A stretch of DNA of 64,000 nt from Ceratothoa steindachneri (lineage: Eukaryota; Arthropoda; Malacostraca; Isopoda; Cymothoidae): the NCBI GenBank assembly GCA_963969495.1, contig OZ018321.1:127898937-127962936 (forward strand), given 5' to 3'. Of the stretch, positions 53,860 to 64,000 are shown piece by piece. The notes beneath the pieces are model-generated. The model had not been told where the DNA came from and did not search any database. It saw only the letters and a program-made list of their open reading frames with translations. The position numbers were made by a program, and so were the translations under genes. Positions within the stretch are counted from its first letter, which is position 1. Each line of letters starts with the position of its first letter.

Positions 53860-56200
53860 GGCATTCTTAGGGGGCGACCTCAATGCCAGATGCCGATGCT
53901 AACTATGGTAGAAACAACGAAAGAGCCAAAACTTAAAAATAATTATGGGAAGAAAAAACATCCAAAGAATAGGACCAGATTTTCCGACCTATATCACTTC
54001 CACATCAGCCACGAAACCTGACATATTCTGAACAAGTGACGGCTTACCCTTCAACTAACATAGCGAGCCGGCCAAACAGTGCACGGTAATCACGTAGTGA
54101 TTCTTACCACCAACTCACTCGCACCGATCCAGCTACCACTCGCTCTCCGCAAAAACTACGCCTCAGCCAACTGGAAGCGTTACAAGAGACAACTCAGTCA
54201 ATACGGCCCCAGCTGACCTATGTGAACCAACCCTAGAGGAGATAAACGAGAGCTGTATAGGATAACTGCGTCTATTATAGAAGTAGACCGCGAGTGTGTA
54301 CCCTAGACAGGGAAAAAAATTCCTTCTCAACCCAGGTGCACAGACTAGATGAAAGAGATCGCTCGTGAGACCAGTGAAGTGCACGAAGAGACAAGACGGG
54401 CAGGCCCGACCCGAGAGAGAATCTCAATACTACGGCGCCGAAGCGCCGAGCTAAAAAAGTCTATTAATCTCAACAAGATGAAATTTGGAACAGCCTAATA
54501 ACCACAGTTGATAGCGGCTGAGCCTGGCTAAATTCTGGCATCAAATCAGAAAGTTAAAAGGACTACCAGGAAAAATAAAGGCTTGAATTAAAGAGAATGG
54601 GCATTGTATAGAAGATCCGGGGGTCCTGGAAGAAAGGTTTAGAACTTACTGGAAAAATGTCTTCAGCATCACTCCAGAAGACAATGAAAGTTCGACCAGA
54701 AATTCGAAGGCCAACTGATCGAAGATTTTAATCAAATAATACACCGATCATACCCACATCACCACGTAGACGAAGGTAGAGAGATGGCGGGCCATGCATA
54801 TCCAAAAAACACCTGAAGAGGTCATGGCCACTGTGAAGTCTTTTCAACAAAGGAAACCAGGCTGGACAGGCATTACTAAATGCAACTTGTAAATGCCCCA
54901 CAGCAGATAATTCAGAAAATCATAAACATCTTCAATGCTTCCCTGAATACGGGTTACTTCTCAGATGGTTTAAAGGCTGATAAAATAATCTTTAGCCCTT
55001 AATATAAGATCAAGAACCTCAAGCTGAGCCCTATCCTGGGAAGGGTCCTCTTTGACTACATCATAGAGAGAAAAGCCTGGATAATGATAAAGGGCTACAT
55101 AGGACCAGAATTCGAACTCGAGGTGGGTGTTCCACAAACTAGCTTTCTGAGTCCATTGCTATACCTAGTAAAAACACTGGACATCCCTGCTCCACTATGA
55201 GACGTTGTGATGTATCTGCAGTTCCCAGACGACATCACAAAAATCGTCCACAGTTCCTTCAAGAACGCCGGAGTTCAAGCAAGGGAGATAGCTGCCGAGA
55301 TCGAAAACATCAACAGATTTGAAAAAAGGTAGAAATCCAAACGAACCGTCATGAATTCCATATAATTCCAATGAACCCGTGGAAAGTAGACAACCTTATC
55401 GTCGACGACGACCTCTACCCATACTCTAACGAGGGAAAATTCCTTGGCTTATGACTTACCAGACCTGGTTATAAGGCCCACATAAACAACAAATTCTCCC
55501 TTGACAAAAGAGGGCTGAATAAACAATTGGTTCTAAAGCCTACGTGCCGGACAAAAGGAAGCTGTACACCGCCTTCGTACGCTCCGTCCTAGTGTACCCG
55601 GCAGTGGTTAGGCAGATGGCCAGATGTACCTGTCACAGGACGATGAAGAGGCTAAAGAACAAAGCCACACTGATTATAGCTGGCGCGAGAAGGATCGAAC
55701 ATATTAGGCAAACAGTCCTGCACGAAAGAGCGGGACTGAAACCAATTAATATGGAGATTCTGAGGTTAGGAAGAAGGACATGGGAAAGAGTGGAGGAGGA
55801 AATACTCCCTACAATCAACAACAATGTTGCCATACAACAGCAAAGACAGCGCACAGTCGAAAGAACCTCATTATTCATTAGCGGAAGAAACTGTGCAAAA
55901 GAAGATATAAGACCAATTTATACATAATACCAATGCAAGGAGAAGCGACCCCCAGGCCATTGCGGTCCCTAATCACAATCATACAAATCCTGCCAGAGGA
56001 CATCTATGCGACATTAACACACCTCTCAATAACGCCTCTCTAGCGATTGGATAATTCCTGAAAGTATTCAAAGCGTCGCACAACATCCTCCTACACAAAA
56101 ACACAAAGACCCTAAACAACCAAGCAGCTACAGACCTATTGCTTCGCTCTGAAGCGCGCTTGTCGCCCTCCCCTGTACACAAGAATGTCGACACTACATG
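53860..56200 (+). mobile_element. Family-D non-LTR retrotransposon, copy D2 (degraded)
   Basis: Collinear with D1: endonuclease end, linker, RT and C-terminal domain, followed by about 280 bp of probable 3' UTR. It extends further 5' than D1 because it includes endonuclease. Both ends are soft. A GAGGAGCGAAACGTC motif and (AT)n lie 0.5 kb further on and may or may not belong to it. Confidence 0.75.
53865..55927 (+). pseudogene. LINE D2 endonuclease-RT relic
   Basis: EN block GGDLNARC at about 53868. Linker: REPTRERISILR and RSAELKKSINLNKM (54400-54480). RT: KSFQQRKPGWTGITKCNL, EVGVPQTSFLSPLLYLVKT (block B) and LQFPDDITKIV (block C, FADD with Ala to Pro). The C-terminal frame 55544-55927 begins M-P-D-K-R-K-L-Y-T-A-F-V-R-S and contains RLKNKATLIIAGARRIEHI and LHERAGLKPINMEILRLG. 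Only this last 127-codon frame is intact. Many stops elsewhere. Confidence 0.8.
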
Positions 56201-56734
56201 ACTAAAATAAACTCACGCCATTAAATATTTATAACTACACACACTTGACACGACAGCTAAGGAAACTCGAGTGAAACCCATGATACACGCAAATACACAA
56301 CATCCAAAAAGGCCTGCTATGGCATGCCAGTACTCAGCAGCCCTCGACGACTATTCTTTAACGACACCTACATACACGCAAGTAAGAGCATGTAGTGGCG
56401 TTTTTCAGGAATGACGTCGCACGTAGCATGCGCACCAGCAAGAGCGACGATCAACCGGACCTTTCCCTGCCTTGCCATCCCTTAGCCCCGCTAGTCAATA
56501 CCCCAACACACAGGACCAAGCACACGTCACACCGATTTATAGCCACCGGCCTATCTTCCTCCTCCTTTTCCCTCTTAAGTTATTTCCGGAACCTTCCTCC
56601 CCGACTGTTGTTTGCCGTAACTTGACTAAGGCAATCAATCCCTCAACTTCTTATCTTGTATCTTGTCTTGTCTTGTCATTTCTTGATTTAGATTCTCGTT
56701 ACTCTGAGGAAGCTCCAGAGGAGCGAAACGTCAG

Positions 56735-56735
<1 letters not shown>
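56201..56735. other. Unassigned sequence ending in GAGGAGCGAAACGTC
   Basis: GGAAGCTCCAGAGGAGCGAAACGTC at 56709-56732 directly precedes the (AT)n tract. Such G-A-G-C-G-A-A-A-C-G-T-C motifs are common near the ends of several arthropod retroelements. No coding sequence identified. Confidence 0.4.

Positions 56736-56736
<1 letters not shown>

Positions 56737-56827
<91 letters not shown>
56737..56827. repeat. (AT)n microsatellite, about 90 bp
   Basis: Uninterrupted AT run. Open frames of alternating Ile and Tyr across it are artefacts. Confidence 0.97.
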
Positions 56828-56829
<2 letters not shown>

Positions 56830-56983
56830 GAACTGTCGAGCTTCTTCCAAACGAGAGTCTCAATATATAGGTGAAACCAAGCACGCTACTGTTAAAAGTC
56901 ATCTTTATTTATCAGAATTTGAACGTTTTGTGGACCTAGCAACAAGAGGGTTTGGTGTTAAAATTTCTAGTTCAATAAAATGC

Positions 56984-57024
<41 letters not shown>
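56984..57024. repeat. (TTA)n microsatellite
   Basis: About 13 TTA units, following AATAAAATGC. Confidence 0.95.
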
Positions 57025-57995
57025 TGAGATAATGAACACAAAATTCTTGTGGGAAAAGCCTAGCAGTTATGAATTTGAAAACAAGTGTCCATATGTCAAG
57101 TAAGAAAGAATGAATGCTAGAAGAAAGAAATTGAAATGTGTAAATAAATAAATAAATATGTTTAACATTATTAAAATCAAATCAATATTAAAGTTAGGAG
57201 GTAGTAGCACCAACCCTTAATCTAGGATTGCAACCTCGGTTGAAGATATTAAGATCTTCTTGCATAACTTCAGCAGGAAGTTATAACAGGAAGTACAATG
57301 TGCAATTCAGGGTAATTTACTTAATCCAAGACTAAAAAAATGATTAAAATTTAGGATATAATGTAGAGAGTGGATATTGTTTGATTTATATTTAAATTAA
57401 GTTTGAATCTTAGGATGAAAAGACATTCTAATATTCGTAGTTCGTTGGGAACCAGCCTCGTGCGGGTCGATTATACCCAATGCTGCTTGTCGTAGAATGA
57501 CTCCCGACGATACCATATATTACACTATTCGTTGAGGGAACTTCCTTAATTATCTTTAGAGTGCGTTACTGTCTGGCGGCCGATATTATGTATCTTCGAT
57601 ATGCTTAAGAAGTGGAACTGAGCTCAAGGATAATAATATTGCTATCATTAATAAAATAGAGTTTTATTAATAATAACTATAAACAAAACACAAAAACGGA
57701 AAATATTGACATAAACAGAATGGAAAGGGTCGTGGAGACTCGGGCTAATCCAAGGATTTAAGGGATTAAAAAAAGGTAAAACAAATATAGAGTTAAAGAG
57801 ATGGGATGGTTCGATAAACAATTTAAAGCACAGGATAGAATTGACAAAAAGGGATCAATACTCAAAAGGTGACGTTTGGCTTACGTAACTTTTCATTAGG
57901 GTGCAGTGGAAGGTACTTGAAGGAATATTCGGTCCGCTGGCGAGTTCCAGCCGAAGGGGGGGGGATAAAAGGATCCCGACGAGGCGTCTTGGAAA
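57025..57995. other. AT-rich intergenic DNA
   Basis: No motif, terminal repeat or reading frame of note. Confidence 0.45.
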
Positions 57996-57997
57996 GG

Positions 57998-58385
57998 AGA
58001 ACCGTTTCTCGACGAACGGCTTGAAGAACAATGGCTGTTCTAGGTTGTTCTCTTCTGAACAAAGGGGGGATGAGAACCGTCTCTTGTTTACGGGCTCAAG
58101 AACAATGGCTGTTCTAATGTTGTTCTCCTTGAACAACAGGGGGGGTGAGAACCGTTGCTTGGCGAAGGGCTCAAAACGAACAATGGCTGTTCTAGGTTGT
58201 TCTCCTTGAACAACAGGGGGGGATGAGAACCGTTTCTTGGCGAAGGGCTCAAAACGAACAATGGCTGTTCTAATGCTGTTCTCCTTGAACAACAGGGGGG
58301 GATGAGAACCGTTTCTTGGCGAAGGGCTCAAAACGAACAATGGCTGTTCTAATGCTGTTCTCCTTGAACAACAGGGGGGGGGAAG
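57998..58385. repeat. 76-80 bp tandem repeat, five units, with GAACA/TGTTC dyads
   Basis: Units start GAGAACCGTTTCTTGGCGAAG at about 57999, 58072, 58148, 58225 and 58303. Each contains AACAATGGCTGTTCT (inverted GAACA..TGTTC with 5-bp spacer), a second GTTCTCCTTGAAC dyad and a G7-G8 run. The long minus-strand frame across the array (57855-58634) results from the repeat and has no recognisable domain. Confidence 0.9.
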
Positions 58386-60749
58386 CCTTGGGACTTGGCG
58401 TCGGAAAGGCTCGAACCTTTGGCACTCAAGGAATATTGTCCTCCTTCTGGACAAGTGATGGTGAATCTCGAGGTCGAGGTCCCTTGGCGCACAAAGGGAG
58501 AGAGGGTCGTGGTGATGTTTCGCGACGAAAATCTGGATCTCCAATCTGATCTTAGTGGTAAAGTTTCCATATAAGTAGCCAGGACATCTCCTTGGCGTGG
58601 GGGAAAATGGAGTGAAAGCTTGGAGGGCACGCACAGCCGGGCCGGAGAAAAATGCCTTATCTGTTCATAAGCCTAACTCGATCTGGCGAGGTCTGCGTAT
58701 GGGGGCGAACGGGGGGACGATAACCTCCTTGTTTAAACATTGGCATCCGGTAGCTGAGATAAGATTCCAAGCCTCGAATCGAAGATGCACGTGGGCAGCA
58801 TCGTGGTTTTTAATAATATGGGATAGGAGTTGAAATTAACTCGTTCTATCACACTGCTCGATACGTCAATAGATTGAGCTAATGGTCGAACCAATATACG
58901 ATGAATCGATAGATTCACAACTATATTTATTAATTACAAAATGGAGGAAAGTGAATGGAATTTGGTCTTCGGCTGAAATATAACCCAACATTATTCCCAT
59001 TTTTTAATACGAATTTAGGGTCGAGATACTCTTAAGGATAGAATTTATTTAGTCTTCTTGACCTCGTTAACAAAGTCGCTTGATTTTATGCCACAATATG
59101 AGGACTAATGAAAATAGATAATTTATCTACCGCATTTTGTGTTGTATTTTCATGATAAAGAGAATTAAGAAACTTTTTAATGTGTTTCTCCACTATAGAG
59201 TCAGGATTGCAATTGTTTTTAAAATAATGTACGAAAGGTGAATTCTAAATGAAGTAGTCTGTATAAAGAAAATATAATGTATTATAGGTTCGTGTCGTGG
59301 AATTGTTGTTGTTGAGTTCCCTCCTATTTTCTTTTTCAGAGAGCCATATATTCAATGACTTCAGCGCGCCCGTCTGGCACTAATAATAGGCTAGCTGAGT
59401 GGACTTTTTAATTACCTTATTATTGAGAGTGCCACAGCATTTAATCCGTTTTAAGGAAAAAGCCAGTCAAACACGTAAGGATCTAGTGAAAAACCCAGAA
59501 TTATCCGAAAATAACTAAGGCCTATTTCTTATGTGATTGCCTGGAGAAACTGATGGTCAATACCTCACTAATCTCACAAGAAACTGCTGCAGTCGCCTTA
59601 AAACCATCCTTCCTCATAATTTTGGTCATGAACCTGTCTTTCTTTTTTTGAGGCCTTCCTTGGTCTAATGGTTGATTTACAAGAACTTGTTTTTTCATAG
59701 GTTGACAGGAAGTTATGGACAACAAATTTGGGAGTGGATGACAGTCTATTCAATGGCTCAAATTAGAAGACCATTTTGGTAGCGCAGCTTTTCGACCAGC
59801 TGGCGTGGTAGATTTTTTATGCATTTTACCTAGATGTCAGGTGACAAGAAAATGCAATTTTTATGTCTCCCCTTCCCACGGCTCGAGAATTCACGCATAA
59901 AGCTAAATGTTCAGTTGCATTTTATTAATAACGATTACAAATCTGTAGATTAATTCAGTTATTTAATCCTAAAAAGTTAATTTTGCGACAAAAGTTGATA
60001 GACTAAATTGATGAGGCTATTAGAAAATATATTTACTGGTTTATGTGCAATTGAGTCTATTTTAAGAAAGGTCTAAATCAAGAAATTCTCATTTACCCAC
60101 TTCTGGGCTACGGTCAAGGCAAATTAATCCACATCGCTGTGGTTACTCGCTGGATGGAGATTCGTGTCCGGTCGACCTCACAGCGTCTACCATAATCTAT
60201 ATATTTGTCATTCGGATCTCATCTTAAATTATATGTTTTGATTAAGAAATTAAAGCTTAAAAACTAAGACCAATTTTTTAGGGTGGAGGGTGTATTTCTC
60301 ATCATAAAATTACTTTCACTATTTTTTATACATTACAAAACACGTGGCCCAACCGGTGCTTGTGTTTATTTGTCCCCATTAAATATACAGTAATATCTAT
60401 TGGAATTATTTTTTATATGACCACGAAAATTTACACAGTCAGATATATACAAACAGCTGATCAATTTCCACAAACATAGATTAGAAATAAAACTTTACGT
60501 CTAATTAATCGTTTTCGAGGCGTTTAACAGAGTTTGTGATTGTAAATAATTTCTAGAATAATCTAAAAAATTGGATTCGGTGTACAAGAGGTGATTTTCT
60601 TGATACGATGGCTAGCTACACTTTTGCTCCATCTTCTCTGCATGGCAAAAACTAGGAAAATGTGAAGACATAAGAATGCATGTTATTGCATCTTGAGATC
60701 CCGGTGACCCACGGAGAAATATCCAAGTGAATGGACATCCCACGGTGAT
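58386..60749. other. Unassigned, mostly AT-rich sequence
   Basis: About 2.4 kb in which I find no coding domain, inverted termini, tandem array or RNA gene. GC-richer to about 58800, then AT-rich. Confidence 0.45.
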
Positions 60750-61090
60750 GTTAAAACACCCTTGTACAATTTTTAAAAGAAACTATTAGCTAAGGAAGAG
60801 TTTCTAAGGATTTTAAAGAGGAAAATGTAATACCAATTTTCTAAAAAGGTATAAGGACAGCCTCAAAATCTTTGCTCCAATCTCCTTAAATTGTAAACTG
60901 CTGGAGTGTATTGTTAGAGATAACATCGTGGATCATCTGTAAGTAAACAACTTAATGACTCAGAATACGAATTTCGATGCAGACACTCATGTTTAATTAA
61001 TTTGCTTGATTTTTTTAACGAAATGATCGCAAGGTTTGAGCAAGATAAAGCTCTATATGTTATTTACTTCGATTTTAAAAATACTTTTTA
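60750..61090 (+). pseudogene. CR1-like LINE E, RT fingers fragment
   Basis: In alternating plus-strand frames: EDFKEENVIPIF (60810), ISLNCKLLECIVRDNIVDHL (block 1 region) and CLINLLDFFNEMIARFEQDK. Then YVIYFDFKNTF (block A with catalytic Asp in F-D-F). Ends abruptly at 61090, where a minus-strand LINE begins. Several stops. Confidence 0.75.
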
Positions 61091-61094
61091 AGAT

Positions 61095-62655
61095 TATAAG
61101 ATGTAAGAGCCGGCAAAGACCATGTGATCCACTTCTGGGCCAGCTCTCCTTCAAACCACGCCGATGAAATTAAAGTGTGCATCTAAGGGGTTCTTAAACA
61201 TATTTATGGTTGTGGATTTAACAACAATCTCCGGCAACTCGTTCCACGAGGAAACCACCTTGTTTGAGAAAAGGTTCTTTGCTATATTTGTTTTAAATCT
61301 TCGTAAGTTTGTATTCATGGCTTCGGGTTCTTGAGGAAGCGTCCAACTCGAAAAGAGTTTCAATTTTTACTTTATCAAAATTTTTAGGATCTTAAAAACT
61401 TGTATGATTTCTCCTCTTAACCTTCTCTTCTCAAGTGATTGCAGGTTGAGTGCTTTAAGTCTGTCTTCGTAGGACTTTTGGCGTAGGCTGGGTATCATTT
61501 TTGTGCACGATGTTGCACTCTCTCCAAGAATTCTATATCTTTTTGCAAGTATGGATTCCAAAACTGAACTGCGCACTCCAAATGAGGTCAAACCAAAGAT
61601 TTGTACATGGGAATTACTATATTTTCTGATTTGTAGGCAAAATTTCTATATATGAAACTGAGCACTCTGTTTACTTTCTTGCATGCCTACGCGCACTGTC
61701 TTTTAACTTTCAAATAGTTGCAGATTATAACACTAAGATCTTTTTCTTCTGTTCCTTTTTTCATTGGCAGGCCTTTTATTGTATAGTTAAATTCTTCGTT
61801 TCCTGCTCCAATGTGTAGTATCTTGCATTTATCAATGTTGAGTTTCATCCGCCAATTTTCTGACCATTCCACAATGCTGTTTAAGTCTCTCTGGATTTTA
61901 TGTTGATCGGCAAGTGTTATTGATTTACAACCCAGCTTTGTATCGTCAGCAAATTTTGAGAATAGGTTCGCTATGCCTTCATTTAAGTCGTTTAAATATA
62001 TTAGAAAAATCAATGGACCCAGCACGGAGCCCTGGGGCACTCCACTGTTACGTCTCGCCATCTTGATGGTGACCATTTATTACTGTACGTTGTTTCCTTC
62101 TGTTGAGCCAGTCTTCGATCCACTTCAATACATTTCCACCGATTCTATGAGCGACATTCTTCTTAAGTAGACGCTTGTGGAGGACCGTATCGAAAGCTTT
62201 TTGAAAATCTAAGTAGATTACATCTGCTGCTCTATTCGTGTCATACTCTTCGATGATAGTTTGAAAAAATTCTAGCAGATTTGTTAAACATGATTTATTT
62301 TTCGTAAAACAGTGCTGTGATTCGCGGATGATTCCCAATTTGTCTAAATCTTCGACTATTTTCTCTTTTATAATAGATTTTAGCAATTTTCCGATTAGAG
62401 AGGTCAGGCTTATATGCCTGTAGTTCCTTGAGACTTGCCGGTCACCCCTTTTAAAGATCGGAGTTACACTTTTAAAGTCTTCTGAAACGATACCTTCTTC
62501 GAGTGATTTGTTGAATATTGTCGTTAGGGGTTTGGTTATCGTTTCTTTAAACTCTTTCAGGTGGCAAGGATGGATCAAATCTGGACCTGGCGATTTGCTT
62601 AGCTTAAAATTTTCGATATGTTTGATTACGTCTTCTTCTGTTACTTGAATACTAG
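61095..62655 (-). mobile_element. CR1-like LINE C, 5'-truncated, minus strand
   Basis: Contains the RT and C-terminal domain of a third CR1-like family, distinct from A and B in sequence. The 5' end is truncated at about 62655, just before K-S-P-G-P-D. The 3' end is near 61095 with no CT tail. It separates two plus-strand parts of LINE E. Confidence 0.82.
61151..62652 (-). pseudogene. LINE C reverse transcriptase and C-terminal domain
   Basis: Minus-strand frame 62048-62652: LSKSPGPDLIHPCHLKEF, VTPIFKRGDRQVSRNYRHIS, LTSLIGKLLKSIIKEKIV, SCLTNLLEFFQTI and DVIYLDFQKAFDTVLHKRLL (block A intact). Frame 61687-62076: NSGVPQGSVLGPLIFLIYLN (block B), FSKFADDTKLGCKS (block C) and DKCKILHIGAGN. C-terminal pieces at 61367-61591 (CTKMIPSLRQKSYEDRL) and 61151-61363 (NLFSNKVVSSWNELPEIVV). 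Catalytic residues are all present; frameshifts near 62060, 61690 and 61365 break the ORF. This is the least decayed RT in the window. Confidence 0.88.
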
Positions 62656-62689
62656 TCTAAATCGAAAGGTATTTAAGCTTCCCTCATAT

Positions 62690-63110
62690 AAATTACCAGT
62701 AAGGCTTCATTTGTAGTAAGCGGGGTAATTCTGATCTCAATATATGCGAAAGGACAGTGATCAACGTTGAACGAAGAAATTGTATTCTTGGACTTAGAAA
62801 TAGATTGTACGAAGAAAGATTGATACACATCAATTTACTTTCACTGGAAGCTCTGTATCGGCGCGGGCAATTTATTAAAGTATTCAAAATACCAAACTGA
62901 CTCATTAATATGAATTATGACTCAATATTTGAGGTAAATGCCGAGTTGTTATAGAAATGTCGGTTCCAAGGTAGTAAACAAAATATTTAATACTGCTACA
63001 GAGGAAAATTTATTTTTGAATAAAATAAAAAAAACTTGGAATGATTTACCTAGGAATATATTCAAACGTACTGCAGTAAATAGGTTTAAGAATAGAATTG
63101 ATAAATATTA
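62690..63110 (+). pseudogene. CR1-like LINE E, C-terminal domain fragment
   Basis: Plus-strand codons resume with V-R-L-H-L (relatives V-R-P-H-L-E-Y) near 62698. Then VERRNCILGLRNRLYEERLI and LLSLEALYRRGQFIKVFKI follow. After frame changes, NKIFNTATEENLFLNKIKK and TWNDLPRNIFKRTAVNRF run to a TAA near 63111. RT blocks B and C between here and 61090 are absent. Confidence 0.75.
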
Positions 63111-64000
63111 ACTTAAAATATGACCTCACATAAATACAGAGTTATAAAAGCTAATTCGTTTTTCATATCCTCTCTTCCTTTACCTGTCCTTCGCTAATGG
63201 CTTCCACTCAAGCCATCCTTTCTTGACATAGCCTTGGGTAGATTTTATTCCCTTTGCTGGTGCTTAATTCTTTAATCATACCCAAGTAGAGGGAAGAATT
63301 TGAGAGTAAATATGCTCTCAAAAAGGTGAAGGAATCCCAAATTAAAATCGACTCATATTCGTGACGTAAGAAGGGATATACTTACATCAATGCTCTATAC
63401 TACATTAAAAAGAAATTTGTCAAGGTTGGTTGCAACTGGGCTTAATCTCTCTCATAAGAGATTGAAGAAATTCATCCATCAAAAATGAGCGGCACTGCTA
63501 AGGAAAGAAGCAACATCTGGGAAAATCTCGCGATTCCACAGGACTCGAGTGACTAAGGAAACACCGTGGTAAAACATTAAAAAAACACCCATTTTGGAGC
63601 TAAGAAACAAAAGTGGACATATTTTGCTATTAATGTACAAGGAATGTTTGCAGAAAGCTTGTAATGAGATTACTATCCGTAAAGCACACGGTTGAAGAAA
63701 CATAATGGTATGTATATTTAATGGTACATGGACGCTTATAGAATCGATGGAACAACGAGGAAAGAAGATTTTTGGCTACTTTGAAAAATACCTTCTACCA
63801 TCATAAGAAAACTAAAGTTGGGAGGGCACTTTTAATTTCAACAGGAGAAGGATAAAAAATATACGGCCTCTGTAATCAAATAATGGTTAAAAATTCACAA
63901 ATTAATGTTTTTAAATGTGGATCGCAAAAACAATACCTGGACACCAAGGTCACCAAGGACACCAACGAAAGTGTAGGGATGGAAACGAGAAAACGCGTTC
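63111..64000. other. Unassigned sequence at the right edge
   Basis: It may include the 3' UTR of LINE E. Nothing else recognised. A short ACCAAGGTCACCAAGGACACC repetition lies at 63941-63964. Confidence 0.45.

Noticed and set aside
56699..56902. Open frames of alternating Ile-Tyr
   Set aside because: Translation of the (AT)n microsatellite.
57855..58634. 259-codon minus-strand open frame
   Set aside because: It spans the 76-80 bp tandem repeat, has repeated Pro/Arg/Phe-rich segments and no known domain. Most likely chance.

Overview
This 64-kb window is intergenic eukaryotic DNA made almost entirely of transposable elements and tandem repeats. I found no convincing host gene. The repertoire suggests an arthropod: CR1-like LINEs with esterase ORF1, an I-clade LINE with CCHC ORF1 and RNase H, DD41D and other mariners, several hAT families, a Ty3/Gypsy element, and TTAGG-like AGGTTAGGTTAGG tracts. 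A crustacean or chelicerate fits, but the sequence does not fix the class. Nearly every element is broken by stops, frameshifts or deletions. LINE families are labelled A to E locally for this window.

Layout. 1-1588: two 5'-truncated family-A LINEs on the minus strand joined by a (GA)n tract. 2.5-6.5 kb: tandem repeats, including a 62-bp minisatellite and two adjacent arrays that share a 30-bp period but differ in motif. 6.87-8.87 kb: family-D LINE flanked on both sides by a 16-17 bp repeat. 10274-10511: mariner-type MITE. 11422-14626: complete hAT element with a perfect 8-bp target duplication (TSD) and an intron. 14.8-28.2 kb: head-to-tail cluster of CR1-like LINEs (A3, A4, B, A5); A3-A5 end in (CT)n. 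28.7-31.9 kb: multi-exon hAT. 31913-32830: internally deleted mariner.

32.8-39.1 kb holds one I-clade LINE on the minus strand, interrupted by a GTF2IRD2-type hAT (34274-36107, perfect 8-bp TSD) and a DD41D mariner (36694-37993, TA TSD). The LINE reading frame resumes across both insertions. 40451-46944: LTR retrotransposon on the minus strand with order gag-PR-IN-RT-RH, so integrase lies upstream of reverse transcriptase. This is the Gmr1-like order, and its gag resembles a SCAN-type capsid. It is the most interesting object here. A dispersed repeat (R) occurs at 39.7-40.45 kb and again at 50.9-51.6 kb.

46.97-50.1 kb: a 46-bp satellite split by another mariner. 52.3-53.4 kb: relic of an uncharacterised multicopy arthropod protein family. 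53.9-56.2 kb: second family-D LINE. 56.7-58.4 kb: (AT)n, (TTA)n and a 76-80 bp tandem repeat. 60.75-63.1 kb: a plus-strand CR1-like relic split around a minus-strand CR1-like insertion. The rest is AT-rich DNA in which I see nothing recognisable.

The nesting gives a relative history: I-LINE first, then hAT and mariner inside it; satellite first, then mariner inside it. Element boundaries and intactness come from reading the sequence by eye. LINE clade names rest on motif recognition, not on phylogeny.
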